Assembly (NCBI GenBank): GCA_030544215.1
Contig: JARZZO010000002.1
Coordinates: forward strand, 23,931,395-23,995,394
Reading direction: 5' to 3'
DNA: 64,000 bases
DNA from: Zantedeschia hybrid cultivar
Lineage: Eukaryota; Streptophyta; Magnoliopsida; Alismatales; Araceae
Position numbers and translations under genes: made by a program. Every line of letters starts with the position of its first letter. The stretch's first letter is position 1. The notes beneath the pieces were generated by a model. That model was not told the DNA's origin, searched no databases, and worked only from the letters and a program-made list of their open reading frames with translations. This document shows positions 32,728 through 44,912 of the stretch, piece by piece.

Positions 32728-34457
32728 AGGAGGAGGAAGAAAAAACCATGGGCTCCTGGTCGCGTGAGAGGGAGAAGAGCCCCTCAGGAAGACCCCATGC
32801 ACAGTCGTCATGATCGGAAGTGGAGTGTTAATTTCTTTTGAAAAAGAATAGCGAAAGGAATGTTTTTATTTTGAGGAAACTTAACAAAATAAAGTACACC
32901 TTCATAATCCACCATAGGTGGGTAAGAGTTAACTTTCGTCCTAATTCTATTAATCGTGAAGGAAAAAACAACTAAAACACACATCCTAACACCCTTTAAG
33001 CACATGCTATTTATCGGTAGCTAGCCTTGTATACCTGATCAAATCGATTGCTTGGTTCTCCCTCGTCATTGTTTCCAGTTCATGAATGGTCCGGTTCGGT
33101 CTTTGGCAATTGGCATGGAATTGCCCGTTTCATTTTCCTGTTCAGTTTTTCTGAATGTAACAGGATGGCGTTTCCTGTAACGATTTGTTTAAGGGTTGGA
33201 CATAGGCTCTTGTTGCATTTATACGTTTTGGTTTTTTCTTTTTAAGCGGTACAGATATTTACAGGTGACGACAAAGTTTGAAAGATTTTTTAAAGTTGAA
33301 GATAATTCTGAATTGATCGATAATTTTATCTAATTAATAATTAGGCAAAAAATCTAGGTCTATCTGATCATCCGAAAAAGTAAATCTACATATCGGAGAT
33401 AAGTATCCCGGGCATTTTTATTCCGTTTAACTTTTTGTAAGTCGAGTTACATGTTGTAACAGTTATGAATTTAATTTTAGTATTATATTGTTTCCTACCG
33501 GTTATTTGAGTAGGGGAATGTCTACCGCCTAATATGTCTGCCAATGAGTTGCACGCAAGTAAGTATCATGAGAAACATATCTGACCGGCGATGCAGACTA
33601 ATGATGCCACCACAAGAGGGGAGGGTACGTGGGAGCCCCACCTGCTCCGCCACTCGTGATGACATCATATTTTTCTCACCATCCAGTCTCATTGAGTTTT
33701 CCTCTGTAATTTCAAATAAATCCACAATTACATTAAACTTCTATTTTCGTTTATCTGTCTTTCTCTTTATCATTGTTCCTCAAGAATGGGTGATCTTGTT
33801 AAATACAATCATTTGAAGGGGTGAAACATGGATTCTTCGACAACTTAGATTTCTGGGGAGTTTGAAATGCATTTTAATTGATGATTTTTATTTTTTTAGC
33901 CTTTATAAACTTTTGATATTATAAGAAAACCCTCCCAATCGAATGATTTACAAATAAGCCTCCATAATTACAACTCTCTTATTTGTAACACTGTCAGGGA
34001 CTCTTTTGTAATTTTTAGGAGTCTTTCATTAATTCACAGGAGATTGTTTATTTATAAATGACAAGATTAGAAGGGTTAAAACATAAATATGTTACATTTT
34101 CAATGGTTAAAATATAAAAATATCTTTAATTAGACATATGCAAACATAATCTTCGACAGATCGATGAAACTTCAATATCCTACCTATTTGTGATATGATG
34201 ACTCTAGTAATGGTGTAGATGGTGTTCATGTTTTGCGCGATCCTTAGCTGATGCAAAGGGTCATCTCTCTGCAAGGGTATCATCACTCTACTTAAATTTC
34301 TGTCTGGGAGGAACAAAACAAGCCAGCGGTACTCTTCTTTCATTTATCTGGTGACAAGCCGCCGTTCAGGATCGAGCCCATTTGTTTAATAATGGGCGAA
34401 TGTGTCCGCTAGCCAAAGACGACAGACTCTTCTTGATCATCCCCATCTCATTAACAA
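32728..34457. other. Unassigned intergenic DNA
   Basis: No gene or TE boundary is recognised. Short frames are scattered on both strands without motifs. Confidence 0.35.
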
Positions 34458-36308
34458 CTAATTTTAAACCGGTGTGATGCACGGTATTTATTTAAAATAT
34501 ATAATAAAATTAATTTTAAAATAAAATATTATATTAATTTAAATATTTTTGTCTTAATAAAAAAATAATTTTAAACAAATAATTAAGCATAAAGATAATT
34601 TTTCATGAGTAATATTAAACTTTTAATTCTAAGGGCTCTAATATGAAGGTATTTTAGTCACATGCTAAGCTGTATTAGTACTAATTATGTGAGTTCAATG
34701 GAGATATCTTAAGAGATCCAAAATAGTGTTGAAAAAGAAAAAAAAAACAGTAACATGCAGTAAATAACTAAGTATAAACATAATTTTGTACGAGGACTAC
34801 GACGAAACCATAACAATATGTAAATTAGGTAAAATATTATTTGAGTGCAATGGATGACCATGGTACTTCTACGTAATAAAGAATTCAATAGTGTCGTTAC
34901 TCAAAAACAAATTGTTCATGAAAAGTATTGTCGATGAAGGTTGATTTCAAGTAAATATACAGAAAATATGTTTCTAACTTTAAAGTTTCGAGTTGTCTTA
35001 TTTCTTAAGTGGCTTACCATATATATTGATATACTTAAAAATATTAATATGTTATATATTATAACTGAAAAATATTATATGTGACTATAAATATTAAATA
35101 TTATATGAAATGACAGTTATTAACATAATAAATATAAATAATATACGACAAAAAAGTATATAACACATGAGTTAGATAAATTTATAAGATAGTTAAATAA
35201 AATAGAGTAAGATAAATATTTAGGAATAATATTATTTTGTATTTAACATTAATATAATTAAAAATTTTAATTTATCTTTAATGCTTTTATTATAATATAA
35301 ATGAAATTTAAATAATTTAAAATAATATTTTTATTATCAACGAAGTTCCTCAATTTTAAGAGGACCATGACCCATTGCTCTCCGCCTATGAGAGAAAGAG
35401 AGTTATGACCATTAATTGATTATTTTGAAATAGGTAGGGAGAAAGAGTTATGACATTAATGAGTAGTTTTGAAATAGGTGGAGGTGAGAATTATAGGCAT
35501 TAATGAGTTTTTTTGAAATGAGTTGGAGTAAAAGGGAAGAAATAATGACAATGGTTATGGGCATTACTCACTTCTCTTAAGAATTGTTTAATATATTTTT
35601 TTACGAAAAATAATATGAGAGTGTCACATCAGTTGGGTTAAAAATTCTTTTTTATTAGTATAATATAGATACTTAAAAATATTAACATGTTAGATATTAT
35701 AATTAAAAATGTTATAACTAAAAAAATTATACATGCCTATAAATATTAAATATTATATAATATGATAATTATTAATATATAAAAATTAACATGATAAATA
35801 ATATATGACGAAAAAGCATATGACATATGAGTTAAATAAATTTGTAAAATATGTTTAATAAAATAGAGTAATAAAAATATTTAGGAATAATGTTATTTTG
35901 TATTTAACACTAATATAATTTTTAATTTATTTTATAATATTTGTATTATAATATAAATTAATTATAATATAAATAATTTAAAAATAATATTTTTATTATC
36001 ATAGAAGTTCCTTAATTTTGGGAGGGCCATAGCTTCCCCTCTCTTACGTCTGTCTCTAAGAGAGAGAGTCTGTCTTGAGAAAGAGAGAGAGAAAATTATA
36101 ACCATTAATGAGTGATTTTAAAATAAGTGGGATGAGACTTATGGTCTTGTTTTACAATGAGTGGGAGTGAGAAATGGAAAGAATAATGATAATAGTTATG
36201 AGATTTAATGACTTCTTAAGAATTATTTAATATTTTTTTTAGAGTGAAAACATCTCAAACTGCCACATCAGTAGAGTTAAAAATTCTACTTTATTAATAT
36301 AGTATAGA
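34458..36308 (-). mobile_element. Non-autonomous Helitron, minus strand, with internal duplication
   Basis: On the minus strand the 5' end is TCTATACTATATTAATAAAG (at 36308, preceded by A). The 3' end is ACCGTGCATCACACCGG followed by TTAG before T (at 34458), a decayed version of the Helitron hairpin plus CTAG. A second 5'-like end (TCTATATTATACTAATAAAA) lies at 35669. The blocks 35025-35669 and 35670-36308 are diverged direct copies, so one Helitron 5' part was duplicated, or two relatives inserted next to each other. It is AT-rich with no Rep/helicase coding. Confidence 0.7.
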
Positions 36309-36808
36309 TAAACTTGCAACACTCTTGAGATAGTCACGTATTAATAAAGGGATAAAATATGGGGTGAATATCTCCATGTCGATTTTAAAAAGTGAAACAT
36401 AAATAAAAATTTTAAAATATTCAAGTACTCTCATCCAAGTTGTTATCCACTCTTTTAGATTTAATTTTTACTGTTAGATTGAAAAACTTAACCATAGTCG
36501 TCTAATCAAATGTATCATTGTTTGAAGATTAAAACTAAAACTTCAGATGATGAGATCAATCTTAAAAATTAATCTGATGAATTTCTTATTTTTAACTATT
36601 TTTTAAAGTTTTTAGATGTTTATTTTTTATATATGTCTGATTGGATGACTCCGATTAATTGTCAAGATCGAACGGTGAAAATTAAAAGAGATGAGATCAA
36701 CTTTAAAGATCTTATTTGAATATTTAAAATTTTATAATATTTTTTTTACTACGGGGAGTGTGAAAGTTTGAGAGAGGACGCACCTAAATTAGATACAATG
36801 CGTGGGGT

Positions 36809-36845
<37 letters not shown>

Positions 36846-39129
36846 CATAGATGCAATGAACTTAAAAAGTTGGACGGTGAAAATCTTGGGAAAAGGCTGG
36901 AGCTACCACACGCACAGAGGCACATTTGAATCGGATTCTCGAACCCTGTCGAGCGGAGCATCCTCTGATACTTCAGTTAGATAAGAGTTAATCAAACAAA
37001 CGAAGTTCTAAGACGAGTATTCGTAGTACTTGGACTCTATTATTTAGGAAAATCTAATGGCAACATTAACGTGACTTCCAATTAAGTAATGCTTGATAAC
37101 ACTTATTGAAGAAATTATCAAATATGTTCACTTTTAGGTTGTTCAATGAAACACTTATATCTAAAAACTTATCTAAAATTTTAAGTTACCTGAGATCACT
37201 TTTTTATTTTCAGACAGGGAGCTTGACAAGACCGTCTGGTCTATCTCCTCTCTCTCTCTCTCACACCCCCCCCCCCCGCCGAGTGAGGCCTCACCACCGT
37301 TGACGGCAGCGAGCTTTGCCACTCTCCGGCAACAAACTCCTGTGATTCCCTCTCCAACCTGTCCCGCGACGGCAGGTAGACTCTCTTATCGCTTCCTTCA
37401 TGGAAAGCCGCCCTCCTCACCTTCTCCTAGTCCGACCGTCCTCCTCCATTGCTGGCAGCGATCTCATCTCCTCCTTTGCCGTTGAAGCCATCCAATCCAA
37501 ATTTGGGGATGGTTGTGGAGTCTAGTGGATAAGATCCAACCCGATCATGAGACGGAGGAGTAGATCCGACCACTTCAAGCTCATGTTGATGATGCCTAGC
37601 CCTCTGATCCAGATCTGGCAGTGGAAGATTGGGAGACAAGTTCCCATTGGAGGGGACTCCGGCGTCAAAGGATGGGGCAAACCGGGGAATGATGATGGCG
37701 GAGGGGTTCTACGGCATAGAAATTGCAGTTTCTTCATTTCTTCATCAGAACGACGCCGATAGCAACAATTTTTTATTTTTATTCACTAGAACGGCAGAAG
37801 GGAAATATGTGGAAAGGGCTTCTCCGGAGTATGTTTTGATGAAATAAATTACATTTAGATGTTATTTTAGTGGGTCTATCAAACGTATAATTTTAATGTA
37901 TTTCTTAATTATTTTTAACACTTCTAATAACATGCTAAGACATTAGATGAGAATAATAGATTGTAGACATTAGACATAAGTTTTATCAAACAAGCCCTTG
38001 CAATGTGAGGTTAATATTCGATTCCAAGTGGAAGGAGTTGTATGACTGGCTTTAGTGGATAAGACTTAGAACGTGTTTGAAGTAACTTTTAATTGAAAAT
38101 TATTTTTGACTTCTGCTGATAACATGAAAAAAGATATGTACAAGTGATTATAACTAATTTTAGATTTTCATAAAAGTTAAATCTCTAACAACCTCACCTT
38201 TTCTCTAAATTACGCCCAATTACGAAACTCTGAGTTATAGTTTTTAATTACGAAACTAATTTCAGCTAGATGCAACGCACACAAACTATTATAACAAATA
38301 ACAAAAGAAGACAAAGTCTATTAATAATGGGTAGCTTCCACTGAAGAAACTGTAGCTAAGCGGTATGGGCTCTTCTCTTCGAGAGTTTTTGGTTTTGAAT
38401 CTTCATCTCTCCCAGTTTTAGGGGAGGGGCTATACGTCACAAATTTGTGACACTTAGGTTTGTTTGGACACAACTTAAGAAAATTTGAGAGAGACTCTAA
38501 CATATACTAACTCCCAGTAGGTTTACAGAAAAAATATTTACGACTATTTTGAGTTTATGATAAATTCAAATGAATTTATAATAAATCTGTTTTTTAATCT
38601 TGTAAACTATTATGATGAAAAAAGTGTTTACCATAAACATAAACATGTCCCTGGCAGCATCCAGACAGGGCCTAAATATTCATGTACTCTTTATAGATAG
38701 CACGCCTTGTAGGATTATTGCTTTACCTAAAAACGACAAAACTGTCCGGAGTGTGCATAAAAATTCTCTACGTGAAGAAGATTGTTGAGTGCATACGAGT
38801 TGCCAATGTATCTATCACTTCAGAAGGTCATGTACTTAGTCGGTGCCCTTTCAGACTTAACAAAAGATCATTTATTTCATGGATCCTATCATTTCAAAAA
38901 TAAATAACTTATTTATTTTTGTCTTTTTTGAATTTGGGGGCACATCGAGATTTAAATAAAACGATTCAAACGATCTGATTCCGCTTTCAAGCATCCTTGA
39001 GTTAATAATAATATCTAAAATCCAAGTGAGGACAACGGCGTCCCACGGGGGTCTTCTGCTGTCGAAAAGACGAGGACGACTCCCTTCTACTAGTTTATTG
39101 GCGAGAGATTTGGGGGGGGGGGGGATTTC
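36309..39129. other. Intergenic DNA with a TA microsatellite
   Basis: A (TA)n run sits at about 36813-36842. A CT/C-rich block at 37240-37280 begins a GC-richer 600-bp stretch with several overlapping frames (for example 37547-37762), none with a recognisable domain. The rest is AT-rich. Confidence 0.4.
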
Positions 39130-41890
39130 GACCTGCCGCGAACGCGGGGAACTGCCGTAGGCGCGCCGCTGCTTGCACTTGCGACGATTCCTCCTCGACG
39201 CCCACCGCGAACGGTAAACGTCGAAGGGGCATCTTCCCAAAGCAGCAAGCACTTATAGCTTGTCTTTTTCTCCCTCTCGTTTTCTGTTGTTTAAACTCTC
39301 ACTATCTCGGCACCGCTAGGTGTAAGAAGATGAGGGGGAGGTGATATTGGCTTATTAAGATCGGGTGTTTTGCATATTGTTGAAGGAGAAATTCGACCTC
39401 TTAGATGGATTAGACTTTTATAAGATGAGACAACGAACTTTATAATTTAGGTGGGCTGATGGGTATCCGTCACGTAGACAAAGTTCATCCTCAGAATTTG
39501 CTTAAGTGTGCAGCGAGACTGAGTAGGCCGAGAGGTCAAGACCGAGGGACCGAGAAGCCAAGAGGCCGAAAAGTTGAGAGGCCGAGGCCGACTGTTTGAA
39601 GAGGCCGAGGTCGAAGCCGACTGTTTGAAGAAGCCGAGAGATCGAGTCCCCACTTGAATCGATGAACGAGTAGTACTGGGGCCAACTGGACGCGGAGGCC
39701 GAGTGACTGAGTAGGTCGAGGCCGAATAGGCCGAAAGCTCAAGGCCAACTGCTCGAAGAGGCTAAGAGACTGAGTCTCCATTTGAACCGATGGACGAGTG
39801 CTAAGGCCGACTGGACGAGGAGGCCGAGTGGCCGAGGCCGAATAGGCCTAGTGGCTGAGGTCGATCAACTTCTCGATGAAGTCGAGGGGTTGAGTCTCCA
39901 CTTGAGTCGATAGACGAGTAAGCAGACTTGCGTACTGAACAGTAACATCAGTGGGTCCCCGAGTTTTGTCCTAGGGGAGACCTCTCCGACGCTCAAGTCA
40001 AAACTATGACATGTACAAAAGGTGAGTAAGAAGTGGAGAGCCCCTTTCTTTATTTTTAATGCCTTTGGGTCTTTTTTGCAGGAGAGAATAAGTGAGCATT
40101 TTATGTTATAGTCGCTCTGGGACAATTTTACTTGCATCTTGTAGAAAAGACACATGCCCTTAGAAAGGAACAGAAATTACCCTCATCACATATATATTCC
40201 TGAAAACTGTCATATTCACATTTATACTTCAACTCCTATATATTTTAATACACTTAAAATCACTAAAATATTATATTTATACTCCTCCATTAAAATAACG
40301 TTACTTTCAATAAAATATACAAAAAAGATCCATAAATGATGATAATGCTAGGTATTGGGGGTACATGTGTAAAATTTTAGTGAACTTAGGGATGTATATG
40401 CAAAATAATATCGAATTTAGGTGCATCAATGTAAAATCTTTAGATGGAGAGATATAAACACAATCTTTTTGAAGATTTTAAGATATTGATGACAATATGT
40501 AAAAATTGAGGTATAGACGTAATACCTTAAAAACGCCCATTAAGATCTCAGATACCCGCTCCACCTCATATTTTAGCTTTACACGATGGGGACCTGTGGA
40601 ATAGTTAGTTAGTCTTTCTCGATTGACTAAAAAGATGGCCTTGGAAGGCCTTTCTCCTCAGATGCTGTCGTTGATGGCTATTGTAATTGTGTAAGGAAAA
40701 ATGTTTTTGGAGAACTTTTTAACAGAGAGTTTCTTTTTAATTTTTTACTTTTAATTATCAAAATTATTGAATAGGAACGGACAATGATTTTAAAATAATT
40801 ATAATAATTAATCCTTTCTCCTAAACTTCAAACATCAACGTCATCAATTCAAAAATATTACCTGAGATCTACAAAAAATTGGGAAGTATTTCTAACTGAA
40901 AGTTGCAATACACATGTCTAGGCAAAGGAAAACCCTTACAAACCTAACACCTCAATTTTTTTGATTGAGTGGGAGTACCTACTTGTCAAATCGGATTAGA
41001 CCATAGAGGTAATAATATATTTTGGTTATTAAGAAAGATAATTAATTTAAAATTAATAGAATTCCCATTGACTCAACGTTATCTCCTCCTGTCTAAATTT
41101 TTCAAGTCTGCATAGGAGTAAAAAAAATGGCCTTATAAAAAGATCTCAAATTGGTTTAAATGCTTCATAAGAAAATTATGAAACTATTATTAATTGTAAC
41201 ACAGAGTAATTTTAAGACATAACACAAATCCTAAAATATGTAATATACATTTAAGTGATTTTTTATAAAAAAAAATTCTAATTTGTTTGAAAGTATGTGT
41301 GCGACGAAATCATGAGTTCTTCATTTTATAAAAGCTTAATCTTTTGATAAATCATAGTTTATTCATAAAAACACATAAACACCAAAAGAATGATTTAAAT
41401 AATAATTTTCTATATTTTTTCCTAAAAAAGATCATCAAACAGTGCCAACTAAAACAGGCAAAAATCCAAGATGGTGACTAACCCGATCTCCCAGCCGACC
41501 AGTAACAAACAAGATTCAAGTTTAAGTCCACAAGGGTCCAAGTGTTCCATGCAGGATGGAAAGTTCCGCCTAATGAAACGAACATTTTAGACTCAAGTTG
41601 ATCTCTAAAAAATAATCTCACAAATGTAAAAATGAATAATTTCACAACACATTAAGACAGATATGACAAAATTTTAGACTACTCAAATATACTCAAGATT
41701 TCTTAAAGAGAGGCAACCAATTGATGCCAACCGGTCGATGCTGCTGATGCACTGCCTGTCTTTGTTGTATTTAAGTTGTATTTAAGTGTTATGCGTTGTC
41801 TTTCTTTTGTTGAACCCCACTTGTCCTTCACTGTTGGCTCCCACTTCACCGCCCTCCCTCGTCGTCTGCTTTTATCATAAACGTAAACGC
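39130..41890. repeat. Duplicated MSL upstream region, distal copy
   Basis: Several blocks match the proximal copy in the same order. CCGTAGGCGCG...CTTGCACTTGCGAC (39150) pairs with 42285. CTAGGTGTAAGAAGATGA (39317) pairs with 42900. GAGATCTACAAAAAATTGGG (40865) pairs with 43345. CCAAGATGGTG and the following GATCTCCC (41467) pair with 44370. GGCTCCCACTTCACC (41838) pairs with 44565. The identity looks well below 90 percent, so the duplication is old. Confidence 0.75.
39363..40538. mobile_element. Mutator-like insertion, 1.18 kb (9-bp TSD ATTAAGATC)
   Basis: Ends GGGTGTTTTGCATATT and, reversed, GGGCGTTTTTAAGGTA. ATTAAGATC is duplicated at 39354-39362 and 40539-40547. The proximal copy of the duplication (about 42945) has a single ATTAAGAT at the same place, an empty site. 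The interior at 39500-39930 is a degenerate array of GAGGCCGA/GACCGAG phrases. No transposase is seen. A 9-bp TSD fits Mutator-like elements. Confidence 0.8.
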
Positions 41891-42279
41891 ATTTATGCTT
41901 GCATCCAAACATGATCAATACAACGCATAATACTTAAATACAATTAAAAATATAATATTACAACTATAATTTAAATATTTCCTAATGTGCACTTACATGT
42001 AGTTATATATATGTATGTGATTTGGGGTTGTATTTACATGCATTGTGGTGTATTTTTTTTTTCAGAGTTTCGAGTGTATCTAGGTGCATTGAGATGTATT
42101 TCAAATTATAGTTGTAATATTATGTTCTGTGTTGGATTCAACTGCCATGCGTTGTACCAGAAAATTGAAAAATCAAGAACAAAGAAAAAGGCTATAAGTT
42201 GCGATGTGATACACCTCAATTGACAAATTTACTTTACGTGCATTCTTATTGCACTGAGAAGAACTGGACTCACATGGGA

Positions 42280-44600
42280 AGCTTGTCGTAGGCGCGTCCC
42301 CGGTGCTCGCACTTGCAACTAGTCCTCCTTCTTGTCCACTGTGATGGACAAATGTCTAATAGGCATGCATTTCTTAAGCTTTACTTTAATGGCAGAATAA
42401 GTTACTTAGCAGAATAAGTTATTTTAGATTATTTATTTCAAAATAAAAAGACATTTTGCAGTGATAATATGACAAAATTTAAGGTGAAATACCAAATTCT
42501 TGAGTACATGGTAGAATTACTCATTCATCTTATTTTAAGAATAAGTCATTCTTGGATATAAGAATATCGTTATATCAAATCAACATTTGGTTTATCCTGA
42601 AAATAAAGTGACTTTATCGACTGAATTCTACCATCAATGTGAGGCAAATAATAGAAATCCTCTGTGACCAGATTCAATCACTTATAAAAGATGAATTTTT
42701 GAAAAAATAATTTTACTTGAACATTTTCTCATCCTCTGTTTTTTGTGAAACACTCTCTCCGTCCCTCTCAACACCGACCCAATCCGGTCCATAATAAGTG
42801 TATTCAGACGATCTCTATTCTTCCTCAAGGCAACTAGCACTTAAGGTTTGTCGCTTTCTGCCTTTTGTTTTGGGTTAACTCTCGCTATCTCGGCACTGCT
42901 AGGTGTAAGAAGATGATGGGGAGGTGATCTTGTTTTATTAAGATTTCGGATACCCACCCACTCCTACCACATATCTTAACTTTACACGATGTGACTAGTG
43001 GAATAGTTTGTTGGTCCTGCTCGATTGACTAAAAGATGGCGTTGGATGGCCTTTTTCCTCAATTGCTGTTGTTAACGCCCTTTGTAATCATGCACGGGAA
43101 AACGTTTTTGGAGAACCTTTTAACAGAGTTTTTTTTTCTTCTATTTTTTGCTTTTATTTATCAAAATTATCGAGTAGGAGCAGACAATTATTTTAAACAA
43201 TTATACTCGTTAATCCTTTCTCCACAGTTATATTTAATGGTTTTAAAGTTTAAAAAAATTGGGTTAGAATTTTCGATCAAAAACAAAAAGGTTTTGTAAA
43301 ATAATCTTCAAATTCAATGTCATCACTTTGAAAATATTACACTGAGATCTACAAAAAATTGGGAAATACTTCTAACTGAAAGTTGCATTAGATGTGTCTA
43401 GGAGAAGGAAAACTCTTTGCAAACCTAATACCTCAACTTTTTGGCTGAGTGGAGTACATACTTGTCAAATCGGATTACATGATGGAGATAATGATATATT
43501 CTGGTTGCTAAGAAAATTAAATAATTTAACTTGAAGAGAATTCACAGCTTAGTCAAAATTATCTCGTCCTACCTAATTTTATCAAGTCGAAATTTGAGTA
43601 AAAACGGCTTTAGAAAAAGATCTAAAAAACTGGTAAGAATTTTAAAACTCCATAAGAAAATTGTGAAACGAATATTGATTATAATGCATAGTAATTTTAA
43701 GACAACACAAACATTAAAAATATGTAAATAAACTTGAAGCGATTTTTTATAAAAGAATATGATTCATTTGAAAAGTAGTTGATTGAATCATGATTAAGTC
43801 AGGACTTCAACATTTTATAAAAGATTTGTTTTTCGATAAATCATAATTTATTCTTTTTGTAAGAAGTATTTACATAATCTCCCCCTTATAGAGAACATAT
43901 AATTTGTCATTCAAGTCAATGTTTCCTCTTTGTAGGAGATTTTTCTGCACTAGCACGATTATTTCACCTTCTTTAGACGATCATTTCATGTTTTTTTTTT
44001 TTTTTTTTATAGCTCAATCGTTGAGTTCTACGGGCATAAAGCCCACCAGCTCTAGAGATCGAAATCTTGAAATCCAAATTATTTCCATCTTCTTTTTATA
44101 ATCCAAACTCTCCACCCCAACATGGGGCCTGTCACCTCTGAAATTTAATACTCAAACATAAGTCCCGGGATAAATCTCTCCTCTTATGTGATGATTGAAA
44201 ATAAGATTTAGACTCATGACTTCTATTATGTAAGAGAGGTTTACCACTGAGTGGCACAAATCATGATTTATGCATAATAAATATATAAATGTAAAAATAT
44301 AATTTAAATCGTAATTTTTTTGCCTCAAAAGATCATCAGACGGTGCCCAACTAAAAGAGCCAAAAGTACAAGATGGTGGACTCTCAACGCGATCTCCCCG
44401 CCGATCCCAGCAACAGGATTCAAAGTTCCTTCAATTCAAGCCCCCACCCGGGCCGCACCCCAACGCAACGGCCCTACCCCACACCCCGCCCCGCGTTTCT
44501 CGTTGCGTCGCCTTGTTGCCTTTCTGTTGTTGACCGCCACTTGTCTCTTTCCACTGCTGTTGCTGGCTCCCACTTCACCAACGCTGCGGGTCGTCGTTCA
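42280..44600. repeat. Duplicated MSL upstream region, proximal copy
   Basis: Partner of 39130-41890, ending about 300 bp before the MSL start codon, so it includes the likely promoter. Both copies carry small private insertions; here 42346-42810 and 43740-44310 have no clear partner. Confidence 0.75.
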
Positions 44601-44699
44601 GGGTCTTCGTGTTGTAGAACAGAACATGCCCTTTTCCGGCGCCGCGAGCAGCCGCGCCACGTGTCACCAGCCTGCAAGCCCATGCCCGAGCAAAAAAGT

Positions 44700-44912
44700 G
44701 TAATACTCCACGTATCCCCATCAGAAAAACGGAACAAATAAAATCCCCGTAAAAAAATAGAAACAAATCAATGACCAGAGAGGTCTGCTAACGCTGTACT
44801 CTGGTCTCTTCCTCCTCCTCTCCTCTCCTCCTCCTACACATTTCCTTCTTCTCCCTTCTTGGGTCGTCCATCGCAGTATTGCGCTGCTCTGCTGCGGCCG
44901 CATTGCTACCGC
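44700..44912 (+). promoter_or_regulatory. Putative MSL core promoter and pyrimidine-rich 5' UTR
   Basis: An AT-rich zone (AACAAATAAAATCC at about 44735) is followed by a CT-rich tract (44800-44860), which in plants often marks the transcription start and leader. A more upstream in-frame ATG exists at 44859. No transcript data are available. Confidence 0.35.
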
